DNA from: Amanita rubescens
Lineage: Eukaryota > Basidiomycota > Agaricomycetes > Agaricales > Amanitaceae
Direction: 5' to 3'
Length of the DNA stretch: 34,260 nucleotides
Assembly (NCBI GenBank): GCA_015039365.1
Contig: WION01000553.1
Location: 1 to 34,260 of the forward strand
The notes under the pieces were generated by a model, which ran no database searches, had not been told where the DNA came from, and saw nothing but the letters and a program-made list of their open reading frames with translations. Position numbers and translations under genes: made by a program. Positions 9,455 to 19,072 of the stretch are shown here, piece by piece (the first letter of the stretch is position 1; every line of letters starts with the position of its first letter).

Positions 9455-10528
9455 TTAATACAGCGCACCTACAGCCAGTGCCACAGCGCCCGCACCAGCA
9501 GCGTCATCTACGTACTCCACCCGTTTGAATACGTGTCCTCTCCGCTCGAGCTCATCGAGCACCATACGCCGGTATCCCATTACCCCGACGAGCGATCCTC
9601 CGAAAGACACAATAGAATCGCTCGCTTTGATAGCTCGAGGTGACTCGTCGTCGTCCGATGCCACTAGTATCGCAACCCGTATGGCGAGTTCAGCAGCCAT
9701 CGTCCGCAGAACATTCAACGCCAGGGGATCCGAATCTTCGAATGCCGCGGAGAAAACAAGCGGAGAAAGGGACGACAAACGTTTTTCTCGGGGCATCGGG
9801 GCATAGGGCGGCATATCGGGCGATGATTCTGCACCCGGAGAGGGATCATGGAAATGGACCGCTGCGAGCAGTTCCATAATATGGGATGCACCAAAGCGTT
9901 GCAAGATACTCGTCTTCAGTTTGCTGTCAGGGGGCATAATACCACGAACTGACGCCCTGTCGTTCTCGTCCAAGAGTTGTCTGATGACCTCTCTCCCGAC
10001 AGAGTAACCCCCTCCTTCATCGCCGAGGATCCAACCCCATCCTCCATATCTGCCTTGCACCTCAATGTCGTCTCCCAATTTTCGGAACGACGTCATAGTG
10101 GCACCCGTTCCTCCTATGACGGTAACGCAAGAGGATATATCGTGGTGCATGCGCAAAGGTGCTGCAAGAAGGTGAGTGTCATTTGCGACTTGAAGGCGCG
10201 GTCCAGCTGGAATATTTAAGAGCGATGAAAGTGGAGGAGTAATAGCTGCTACGGCTGCGGGAGAATCGACACCTGATATGCCAAGCCATGCAGCTGCAAA
10301 GAGAGGTTTTGCTGGTGGGAGAACTATGGGTTCGGCAGAGGGAGTGAGGGAAGCTTTCCGAAGTGCTTCTGTAACAGCGTGGCTGACAGCAGCGATAAAG
10401 GCATCCAATGTCAGATAAGCAAAGTTGGATGGCCCAGCTATTCCTCTGCCTACAATCTTGCCATCCGCGTCACAGATGGCAGTAGCTGTCTTTGACCCTC
10501 CACAATCAACACAGAGATAGAGCGACAT
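9455..10528 (-). CDS. N-acetylglucosamine kinase-like (BadF/BadG/BcrA/BcrD ATPase family)
   Basis: Single exon of 357 residues from the ATG at 10528. Actin-like ATPase fold signatures are clear: phosphate-1 motif LCVDCGGSKTATAICDADG at the N-terminus, the sugar-site segment GPSNFAYL, NDTHLLAAPL, phosphate-2 motif VTVIGGTGATM, the conserved GGWGWILGDEGGGYSVGRE, and the C-terminal adenosine motif VSFGGSLVG. Family members phosphorylate N-acetylglucosamine in the cytosol, feeding recycled chitin or glycan sugar to GlcNAc-6-phosphate. A glucosamine or other hexosamine substrate is also possible. A TATATA stretch lies about 40 bases upstream of the start on the minus strand (near 10571). It is 15 bases from the GT49 gene start and on the same strand. 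Confidence 0.85.
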   Translation of the reverse strand: MSLYLCVDCGGSKTATAICDADGKIVGRGIAGPSNFAYLTLDAFIAAVSHAVTEALRKASLTPSAEPIVLPPAKPLFAAAWLGISGVDSPAAVAAITPPLSSLLNIPAGPRLQVANDTHLLAAPLRMHHDISSCVTVIGGTGATMTSFRKLGDDIEVQGRYGGWGWILGDEGGGYSVGREVIRQLLDENDRASVRGIMPPDSKLKTSILQRFGASHIMELLAAVHFHDPSPGAESSPDMPPYAPMPREKRLSSLSPLVFSAAFEDSDPLALNVLRTMAAELAIRVAILVASDDDESPRAIKASDSIVSFGGSLVGVMGYRRMVLDELERRGHVFKRVEYVDDAAGAGAVALAVGALY

Positions 10529-11100
10529 CAAATCAGAGTGCAGTGATGTTCTGAGGGTTGCAAGGCGGGTATATAGAGCTTAAGTAGACCATTGCACATG
10601 GGAATATAGAGTGACAGGCCATCTGGTGATCCGCCTGCCGGCCCTGAAGCCGGACAAATATATAAAGGCCTGCCAACTTTTTTTTACTTTTCTTTAGTGC
10701 GGCGACACGGCCATGACAGTTTCCCCTGTTGCTCGTGACTGCTTCTTCTATGCGGTCGTTAGAGTGTCAGGCCGTGTCAAGAGGAACTTGGACGTCTTAG
10801 CACCCGTTGTCTCTTTTTCTGACGTGCCAGTGAGAGATTGGGTCGGTGGTCCCGTACATTACTAGTATACTATGATCATGCTACGTTGACATCGAACGCA
10901 ATACACGACATATGAAGTGATGTTTATGACACGGTCACTCTCATCTTATAACGGCATTGTATAACAATAAAATACTACTTCAAACCATTAAGAATACCTT
11001 AAAATGCCATATGATACCGAGCAATGTCCCTAATCCTTCAATAGATGCCTGTGTTGATAGCAATTAATGGATATTACAGCAAAGCGACTGATTGGGGGAC
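10529..11100. other. Intergenic, 572 bases
   Basis: No gene seen. It holds the promoter of the GlcNAc-kinase-like gene at its left end and the 3' flank of the SWIB gene at its right end. Visible features are a T-rich tract near 10679-10694 and an AT-rich stretch around 10940-11000. No inverted repeat, tRNA boxes or meaningful ORF was found. Confidence 0.4.
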
Positions 11101-11906
11101 TTACTGGCCCAAACACTTGTTCATTGTAAACATGTTAATTTTATCGCCGTCGAATAAAGCTTTCAAATTATCATCCAAAAAAATTTCCTTTCCATTTTCC
11201 GGGTTTTGCAGGCGATTCTCCTTTATATAATGCCATAACTGTTTGACCACTTGTGGTCGCGAAAGTTTCTCAGCGCCGACGACCTTTGCCAGTGGTTCGC
11301 TGTTTTATGAAAAGCGTCAACGACGAACGACGAACGTCCAGTGTGTCGCAAGTTATCTTACCTTAGCGTAAACTCCTTCGAGAAGCCGCCCTTGGCACCA
11401 CCCCCTTCGCCGGTTGACTTCTTCCTGCCTCTCTTCTTCTTGCCTCCATCTTCAGATTCACCCCCCGATTCCACGGTCGCTGCACTCTTCCTTGGGCGTC
11501 CAGGCCTCTTGGCGGCGCCATTAGCACTGCCACGAGCTTTCTTGGCTTTGCCTTTACCATCCTCCTCATGCTTCACCTTTTTGGCAGGTTGTGCGTCATC
11601 CTCGTCAGGACCCTGACCGAGATTTTCTTCGTCACTTTCTTGCTTCCTTTTCCGCGTTTCCTCAGCTTCCTCCCCAGAGGCAGCTTCTTCCGCATCCGCA
11701 GTGTCAGGGCATATTGCCTGATATATTTCAGTGATAACTTCGTCTATCTCCTGCTTTCTCCGCTTGGCAACTTCAGGTTTGAGCCAAGAAACCAGTTCAG
11801 TCAGTTTTTGTCGAACACCCCTTGCGCTGATGGTCGACAAGTCGGTACCCGGTGATGTGAGAATTTCGCGTATGTGCACCTCGAGCTCGGCCAAGTTGAA
11901 CGACAT
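11101..11906 (-). CDS. DEK-C plus SWIB/MDM2 domain protein (Uaf30/Tri1-like)
   Basis: Two exons (11906-11362 and 11299-11101) separated by a 62-base intron, 247 residues. The ATG at 11906 is chosen; the longer reading upstream starts only at TTG. Residues 1-65 resemble a DEK C-terminal DNA-binding domain (ELEVHIREIL, ISARGVRQKLTEL, EVITEIYQ). A long charged, Lys/Arg-rich linker contains AT-hook-like RPGRPRK and KKKRGRKK. The second exon codes a complete SWIB domain (PQVVKQLWHYIKENRLQNP, INMFTMNKCLGQ). This architecture is that of fungal Uaf30/Tri1, linked to Pol I upstream activation factor and chromatin in the nucleus. Which of the two roles it has cannot be decided here. Confidence 0.9.
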
Positions 11907-12045
11907 GATGCGAGATCGCAACAAGAAATGAGGGAGAGCAATGATCTGTCAAGAAATTCGGTCCCAGTCGCTGTACCGACGTCGGGACCTGTCACGCTCG
12001 TCACGCGAGTTCCGCAGCGAAATTTGAAATTGAAGATTACCATTA

Positions 12046-12326
12046 GGGTGTTTCAAACATGTCCAACTTGATCCTCAACTTGTACCTCAACTTGATCACA
12101 ATTCAAACTCACTTTTTCCACAATTGGGGCTGAAGTTGAGGTTTGGAATCGGGCTCATGAGGCCGATTTGAAAGCCCAACTTGCAGTTACCTCAACTATG
12201 ACCTCAACTTCACATAATTACCTGATTTAGAGGTCCCAATTCACAATTCAAGACCAAGTTGAGGCTTGAGTTGAGGCTCAAGTTGAGGCTCGAGTTGTCC
12301 TTGAGTTAGGCATGTTTGAAACACCC
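12046..12326. mobile_element. Mariner-like MITE, 281 bp, TA target duplication
   Basis: The ends are a 16-bp perfect inverted repeat (GGGTGTTTCAAACATG at 12046-12061, its complement at 12311-12326), flanked on both sides by TA (12044-12045 and 12327-12328) as expected for Tc1/mariner-type insertion. Inside the ends, many copies of the 10-mer CCTCAACTTG and its complement lie in opposite orientation in the two halves, so the whole element can fold into one long imperfect hairpin. It has no coding capacity. It lies between the 5' side of the SWIB gene and the 3' end of HRD3. Confidence 0.75.
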
Positions 12327-12369
12327 TATTATTAGCCATTAGTACAAAGTCTACTAGAGTCTACTACGG

Positions 12370-15300
12370 TCATCGTAAGATAGCCCATTCTGCCCTGGCT
12401 GGATCCCCAGGTGGCGGAAATCCGTTTTCTCCATTTGCACCTTGCATCTGCCTCGGTGTCTGGTCACCACGTCGCGCTCTAGCTGCCCGCTCCTGTTGCT
12501 CCCGCCTCATTCGCTCCACCATCCTCGTCCGGATATATAGCAAGACCGAGATCACTAGCACGATTAGCACTAACAGCATGGTATCCGTGAAATCATCCTC
12601 ATTTCCGTTGAGCTCTCGATTTCCCCCTCTTAAAGCGGCCTCGAAATAATCTTCGGGTCCGAAGTCACTGTCTCGGTCCCGCTCGGCATCTCTGCGTTCT
12701 CTCGCCCACTATCGGCCGCGGGTAAGAGTTGATAACGTTCATGTGCGGATCACATACCTCGATCGGGTCCTCCTCTCCTACCCGCTGGCGGTCAGTCAAT
12801 CGCTGACCGTTTCGTCGTTTGTTAAAATCCTCCTTTGCCTTCCCAATGTACCAAGTTTCTGCATCTTCATCACTGTATCCCTCTTCATCCCCATTACCAG
12901 CATCGAGACTTGTGCCTTCTTTTTGTTTCCGTCCATCTTCCAATTCTCGTCCTTCATTTGACTTATGTACTACGTAGAATGTGAGGTGGGCATTTTTTTT
13001 TGGCATATGGCAAACTAACCATCGATGTCATCAGGGTTCCAGATGCTTAGCCCTCCTGTACCACCCATCAAGGTTCGCCACACACTCCTCGCGTACAATT
13101 TTGCTAGTGATAACATAACGGGTAGGTATGCTTCTGAGTTGGCCTCCAATGCTAGGTCGTAATGCCGTTTCGCCAGATGGAAATCCTAGCCATGTTCAGC
13201 CCAAAACAAAGTTGTCAGGTACACACAAACCTGAGGTACGCCAACACCGTTCTCATACATCCAACCTAGATTCCACATAGCCAATGCACTCATTTGCGTT
13301 TCTGCGGCTGACTGATAACACCGCGCTGCCCTTTCTAGTCTTGAACTTTCCGTTTCCTCTTCAGAGACTCCGAGTCCATGGTAGTAGTAGTCCCCTACTT
13401 TGACCAGCGCATCAACATTTCTCTGTGCAGCCGCTCTCGTCCACTGCGTCAGAGCCAAACGCGCAGTATCGTTAGAAGGCGTCATGGGCGAAAATCGACT
13501 CAAGCGTAACATGCTCCTGTCTGAACAACCATGAACAACAAACTCGAGCAGTGTTAGAACGGCTCACCTTGATCCAGAACATAAGCTAAGTTATTCTGGG
13601 CGATTTCGGATCCTCTCTCTGCTTCAACCCACCATTTGAGCATAGCCAACTCCTTTCCCTCATCTGTGCCAGCAGCCCAATTCCCTTCGGCCTCCTTCAA
13701 TAAATCCTCATCCCAGACACCACGCTCTGCGACAAGCTTATAGAATTGGGCAGCCATTACACAGGAGCTGGATGTAATATGGCTTGGCATCCGCTTATCC
13801 CCAGCTTGCAGTGAGTGGATCTGGGCTAGGAAATAATATGCCTCGAATGGTGAACCATGACGGACAGCAGCTTCGAAGTATGTAGTTGCGACAGGGATAT
13901 CGCCGATTGCTATATCATGTTTAGAAAGTTTGGCTAGGGTGCATATAGAATGCTTACAGTAGAAATATTTGCCAGCATTCACCTGCGCTTCCGCCAGCTC
14001 TTGACCCGCGGCCACTTCGAAGTATTGCAGCGCTTGCTTCGCGCTCGGCTTGAATCCAGGAATCAATCCATCCCTATAAATAATACCCAATCCATTATGG
14101 CACTCGCGGTCGCCGTGCTCTGCGCCTCGCTCAAACCATAGTCTTGCAAGCGCGGGGTTAGCCTTGACACCTTCACCCCTGAGATACATCCTTCCCAGGT
14201 AACCAGCACTAGCTGCAGCATAACTTATTGGTGCGTTTTCGTCTTTTGGGGGTGTGGATTTGAAATTGAGGGGGTTTGGAGGATCAGTTGGCCAGATTTG
14301 ACGTGCGATAGCCTCAAAGTAATGCCGTGCTACTGCATAATTCCGTGTTATGGCTCCTACTCCTTCACTACCCGACGCGATGCCACCTGGCGCGGGATAT
14401 ATACTGCCTTGATAGTATATTTTGCCTAGCCGATATGCGAAATCAATTTCGCCACGGTCGGCATTGAACTGAACAATTTGAGCTCAGAAGAATGGCTAAA
14501 TAGAGGATGCTCACTTGATAATATTCTAGGACATCGTTCCAAGTCTCTCCAGCAGCTCGGGCAAGACCCGCCTTTATGGCAGGTCGATGCGAATTTATGC
14601 CAGTGGAAGCAACACTAGCGCCAGGACCAAATACCCCTCCAGCAAGATCGGATAGACGAGTTGGCGTTTGTGGTATCGTCCGACCACCTGGTGGTCCAGA
14701 CAGAAATCTTGTCATTGCTACAGTCCAGTCAGATATTATACGTGGTGCCGCTAGTGAGCGTGACATACCCTGCTCTGCAGCAGCTTCATACCAAAACAAA
14801 GCTCTCGGACAGCTCTCTTGTGTGCCAATACCGCTCCAGTAACGAAAGGCAAGCGCCATCTGTGCGCCTTTATCCCCTCCATTAGCTGCAAACGTGAAGA
14901 ACAGTTGAGCTTTTGCTTGATCTACGGGAACAAAGTTGTGATAACCCGTAGCGTGGAAGAACGCGATATATGACTGGGATGTGGCGTTCCCAGTAAGAGA
15001 TGCATGAGCAGAAAACGAGTCGTATGCGACTTTGGGATCAAGCGTGAATTGGGGGGTCGGTGGGAACTACATGGTCGTTAGTTTCGCCCACGGTATTGCC
15101 ATGTAAGACGCACCAAGGATATTTTTGCCAATGTGAATAAGGCGTCCGTGTTTCCAAGCTCAGCAGAGTGTTGCAAAAGGTCAATGACCTTGATTGCTTT
15201 TCCTCGTAGTTCATCGTCTTTTCGCCTCGATCCGAGACCGAGGCCATCCTTGCCGTTGGATAGCCGGTGGAGGGTATAATGCTGTAGTTTGACAGCGATA

Positions 15301-15557
15301 CGATATACACTTGCAACAGGCCCCTGCCCTTGCAGATTCGGGACAACAGACGAGAAAATGGATGATAGCCAAGGATTTGTTGAGACGGAGGTTATTGAGG
15401 GGTCTGGAGTCGGAACGGCTGTTAATGATGAGAGTGTACTGATTGCTTGTTTGAAGGCACGAGTGGCCTCTGCTGCCTTGTCGAGTTGCTGTGCATCGTT
15501 ATTGGCATGGACCGCAAGAGAGAAAACCAGGCCCAATAACAGACAAATGGGCTTCAT
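12370..15557 (-). CDS. HRD3: Hrd3/SEL1L-like ERAD factor with Sel1 repeats
   Basis: Nine exons from the ATG at 15557 to the stop at 12370, roughly 900 residues. It begins with a signal peptide (MKPICLLLGLVFSLAVHA) and continues with many Sel1/TPR-like repeats (LGKIYYQGS, AAASAGYLGRMYLRGEGV, CHNGLGIIYRDG, AQNNLAYVLDQ, MWNLGWMYENGVGV). After an acidic spacer with TWYIGKAKEDFNKRR comes a single C-terminal membrane helix (MLLVLIVLVISVLLYI) and a short basic cytosolic tail ending FPPPGDPARAEWAILR. Hrd3 binds misfolded proteins in the ER lumen and stabilises the Hrd1 ubiquitin ligase. The length is near that of yeast Hrd3 (833). All introns fit GT/AG; the one after VLDQ uses the upstream of two nearby CAG acceptors. 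Confidence 0.9.
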
Positions 15558-15642
15558 TGACTTGCCGCCGACCGCTTCAAGTCGAGCTGCTGGATCCCAT
15601 GTCCCACGTCACTCTTCGTCACGTGCTGCTATCTTATCTTAT

Positions 15643-16547
15643 CTACTTCTCCACCAGTCGCGCATAGCAGGTAACCGATTCGTGTGTGCTGTAATACGCT
15701 TTTAGCTCAGATGCCTGATTCACGAGCGCTGCCTTGTCCAGTCCAAAACGCTCGGTGAACCCATGCAGGTGGTGCATCGACGTGTAGTCCGATACATGTC
15801 CTTCTACCCACTTCATCATTTCCCTGAACTGTTCATCTACCAGCTCCTTCCATTCCCCATCACTGTCCTGCTTGAGACGGACGTAGGCCACGTTCATGAT
15901 GTAGCGCCAATGATTCCACCCATGGTAGTTTCGAGGGTAGAGTTCGCAGGCACGTTTAGTTAGTTCGAGCTCTCGTCGAACAATTGTGAGTGGAATACAT
16001 GGGAGGTTATCCCATTCTTCCGGGCCTAACCATCCAGAAAGCGGTTGCAGCCCGCTGCATGGTTTAGTCGTTCCATACAACCGTAGAAAAATCCATCTCC
16101 GATGATCCCATACGCTGGACTGCTTTGCGCATTCGCTTGACCCACGCAGTAATAATTCCGTGAATGCTAGCTCGCGATCTGTCGACCATTGATCCCGTAA
16201 GATAAGCCGCTTCCGCGAATTCAGCGCGGTCTGGTGTGCAGGATTTGCGAGTAAAATAACGCTGGTCGGAGAAAGTGTGGTATTAGACTGTTTCCCATCG
16301 AAAAGCATAGCCACTGCGGTCAAGTATAGCCTGTAGAGCACCTTCTTTGGTACACCAAGATTGCCCTCTGAGAGTACAAATGGAAAATCCGATCGAGCAC
16401 CCTGGGCGACCCAATCATCCAAGCTTCCGGGCAGGATTTCGACGGATGCACTAGCTATGTGTTAGATGGATCTCGGGCTCAGGGCGGCGCTTACAGAGGC
16501 TGCGCGAGCAGGCTTTCGAGTTTATGTACGAGATCAGCGGAGGACAT
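15643..16547 (-). CDS. Protein prenyltransferase alpha-subunit repeat protein (PTAR1-like)
   Basis: Two exons with one 44-base intron near the start (acceptor GCTAG; the earlier ATAG would give an immediate stop). About 286 residues starting MSSADLVHKLESLLAQ. PPTA-type helical repeats are seen: LANPAHQTALNSRKRLI, ELAFTELLLRGSSECAKQSSVWDHRRWIF and ELTKRACELYPRNYHGWNHWRYI. These resemble PTAR1/Ecm9-type proteins rather than the true farnesyl or geranylgeranyl transferase alpha chains, which carry more repeats. Human PTAR1 is reported as part of a Rab geranylgeranyl transferase complex; a similar role here is inference. The gene is head-to-head with REX2, the two start codons being separated by 35 bases. 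Confidence 0.7.
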
Positions 16548-16582
16548 GCCAGCGATTCTAATTTTATCAGTATCAACGCGCC

Positions 16583-17765
16583 ATGACTCAAATGTTTGAT
16601 GTGTTTTTCAATTCCGCGCGTCTTGCTCTTCCTCCTTTGACCAGGCGTTTTTCCTCAACTCCGAACTGCAGGTCATTTCTGAGGTTCACCACCCAAATGG
16701 CAGAAGCGCCTACATCAACAGCTCCGGTTAAGCGACTATTCGCGGCAGATAGCCCGCTTGTCTGGGTTGATTGCGAGATGACAGGACTTGCCCCAGGCAA
16801 GGACAAGCTGCTCGAGATTGCTGTAAGAAATGCTTTACTTTATACTTTCTCTTCACTAAGAATTTCAGGTCATTGTCACGGATGGAGACCTTCAATGCGT
16901 GGATGATGGAATTAGTTTAACTATTCACCGAGAGAAAGATGTCCTCGACAAGTACGTTCAACATTGCCAGCACTCAGAAGAGTTCTAATTTCATGCAGCA
17001 TGGACCCATGGTGCATAAAGCAACACGGTAGCGTAAGGTTCATTGTTTATGTCTCCACCTCGCTGCCGACCAAATTTCCGTAGACTGGCCTAACTCAGGC
17101 CTGTTTGGAGTCCCCACACAATGTCAAGAATGTAGCATCCCAGGTTCTGTCCTATATAAAGCAACGAATACCAGAAGAGAAGGTGGCATACCTCGCTGGC
17201 AGCTCCGTTCATCAGGATCGCGCCTTCCTATTCCATGAAATGCCAGAAATACTTGAATGGCTACATTACCGGTGCGCTTCTGCAATTCTCTGGCGATTCA
17301 CCTAATCTCATGGAACCTTAGCATCGTCGGTGAGTGATTTAGATATCGTATGTTGAGAACTTGATTGGAGCTGCTCCGTAAGATGTATCTACCATAAAGG
17401 TAATTTCATTGTATACTATGTGATACCAGTTCATGTCTCTGTTTCCATACAGGTATTAGCTAACCACTGGATCCCGCAACATGCGTATACACATAAGGCG
17501 GAAAGTGACCACAGGTGTGTTTCACCTTCCCTATACTCAATGCTCATTCATGCTTTGTACAGGGCGTTGAGCGATATCCTTGGTTCTATCCGAGGTAAAT
17601 CTGCGTAGCCTATCCACATTTCCAGAAGGAACCTCATTGACCATTACACCCTCAGAACTTCAATCATATAGAGAAAATATATTCCTTAATAATGAAAATG
17701 ATCAGGAGTCAAAGGAAGAGAAAACGCAAGAAACAAGAGGTGTAAAACGCAAGCATGGTCAGTAA
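16583..17765 (+). CDS. REX2: Oligoribonuclease Rex2 (DEDDh 3'-5' exonuclease)
   Basis: Nine exons: 16583-16822, 16869-16951, 16999-17032, 17084-17271, 17322-17329, 17383-17399, 17453-17514, 17563-17594, 17656-17765, giving 257 residues. DEDDh residues are in place: WVDCEMTGL (D, E), VHQDRAFL (D), RIVDVSTIK and the HxxxxxD set in KAESDHRALSDI. The enzyme degrades short oligoribonucleotides to nucleotides, mainly in mitochondria. The first 38 residues are basic and Ser/Arg-rich (MTQMFDVFFNSARLALPPLTR), fitting a mitochondrial presequence; a second in-frame ATG at 16697 could give a cytosolic form. Two internal exons are tiny (8 and 17 nt). The C-terminal tail after ILGSIRE is charged and poorly conserved. 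Confidence 0.92.
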
Positions 17766-17966
17766 GGCTTATCCTGTCATGGCATGTCTGTGCCGTTGCG
17801 ACCTGCGAGTCTCCCCAATTCTACCCGATATCGGCGGTGTTTAATCCGCCGCCATAACATATCTATAACCCATTCCATAGCCCCATCTCATTTATGTATT
17901 CAATAAATAATTATGTGAGAGATCTAGTCGCGACGCGTGACGTCGAATCGTGTGATCGACGCGCCG

Positions 17967-18842
17967 ATGGACTTCAACGATTACTACAACATCGACGCCA
18001 TTCTTGCAGAAAACCAGGTTCGACCTCATTGGAATAGTTACTTTCGAAAATATAACCAACTCATTTACAGAAGATACAATGTAAATTCAAACAAAGAATT
18101 CCTGACATGGGTCACCTTGGAGCAGGCATGGAACGCGATGCACGTCCAACTCGCATCTGTTTTGTCGCTGTCCAGCTCACGTCGCGTTTTTTAGATCATC
18201 CCCAATGCTAAATTGCAACTTCCGGTCTGGCTTAGTTATATTGTATTATACTCGTGAGTCGCCGTTATCGAGGTATTTGGTGCCAGAACTCCCGCTCAGG
18301 ATAATAGCGATTGGGCGGACTTGGTCGTACCAATGCCGTTTACTCCCAGAGTCTACAGTGCACTGAAGGCGGAGCCGCGAAGTGTGCAATTAGCGAGTCT
18401 TATGGGCGCTGGTGCTTCATGGTATATGCTCGGCAGGATAGTAATGGACATGTATGTGATCAGTGTTGTTGGCACTTGAAAACGTCCTGACATCGCTTTG
18501 CAAGTGTGCAGGGGGGGAGGGCTCAAGAACTATCCACCATGATGACCGAGGCATGATTTTCCCTTCCAGCGAGCAGGCGTCCGCCAGCTGATTCGCCTAT
18601 GTAGACTTTCAAAGCTCGGCTTACGGAAGTCATTGATCAATCTCAACATTTTGCAAACTTGGGGCCGTCGGTAGGAAGATCGGAAGATGCAGCTCAAACA
18701 TTCCGAGAGGGTCTTGACATCACTGAGCGCGACCGTAAGAAACTTTACAATGCACGGGGTACCGACCGCTGACTTGGGATATAAAGTATTCACGTTGGCG
18801 AGGGATAGCGCAAAGGCGACCAAGCTGTGGTATGACGGGTGA
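17967..18842 (+). CDS. PSF3: GINS complex subunit Psf3
   Basis: Seven exons: 17967-18017, 18071-18139, 18195-18253, 18308-18451, 18520-18550, 18605-18734, 18787-18842, giving 179 residues. Family landmarks in order: YYNIDAILAENQ, KIQCKFKQRIPDMGHL, KLQLPVWLSYIVLYSDWADL, FTPRVYSALKAEPRSVQL, TFKARLTEVIDQSQHF, TFREGLDITERDLF and SAKATKLWYDG. Psf3 is one of four GINS proteins that join Cdc45 and Mcm2-7 in the replicative helicase. Two introns (18140-18194 and 18551-18604) need GC donors (GCACGT, GCATGA) to keep the conserved frame. The intron before exon 5 uses an odd acceptor inside a G run (GGGGGGGAG). Without these choices the frame breaks, so a decaying copy is the alternative. Confidence 0.82.
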
Positions 18843-19072
18843 CTTTTATATATTAATGGTTGGGCATACATTTTACAACGCCATCGGCGGATGAGAACTC
18901 CAGAATACCGGGACGTGGGTACAACTGGGAAGCACTTGCACTGATACATCTATTACATAGTTACTGTACAGAATGAATGTGGTCATTTGGTTGTTGTGAT
19001 AGTTGAAAGAATGACAGGATCTATCTAAAGTGATAAGTTAAATAATAGCTCACGCGACATCATGATTCCAGA

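Noticed and set aside
18254..18307. A 33-base intron in PSF3 ending at the earlier CCAG
   Set aside because: Too short for this genome and it inserts extra residues; using the TAG at 18307 gives a 54-base intron and the conserved YSDWAD.
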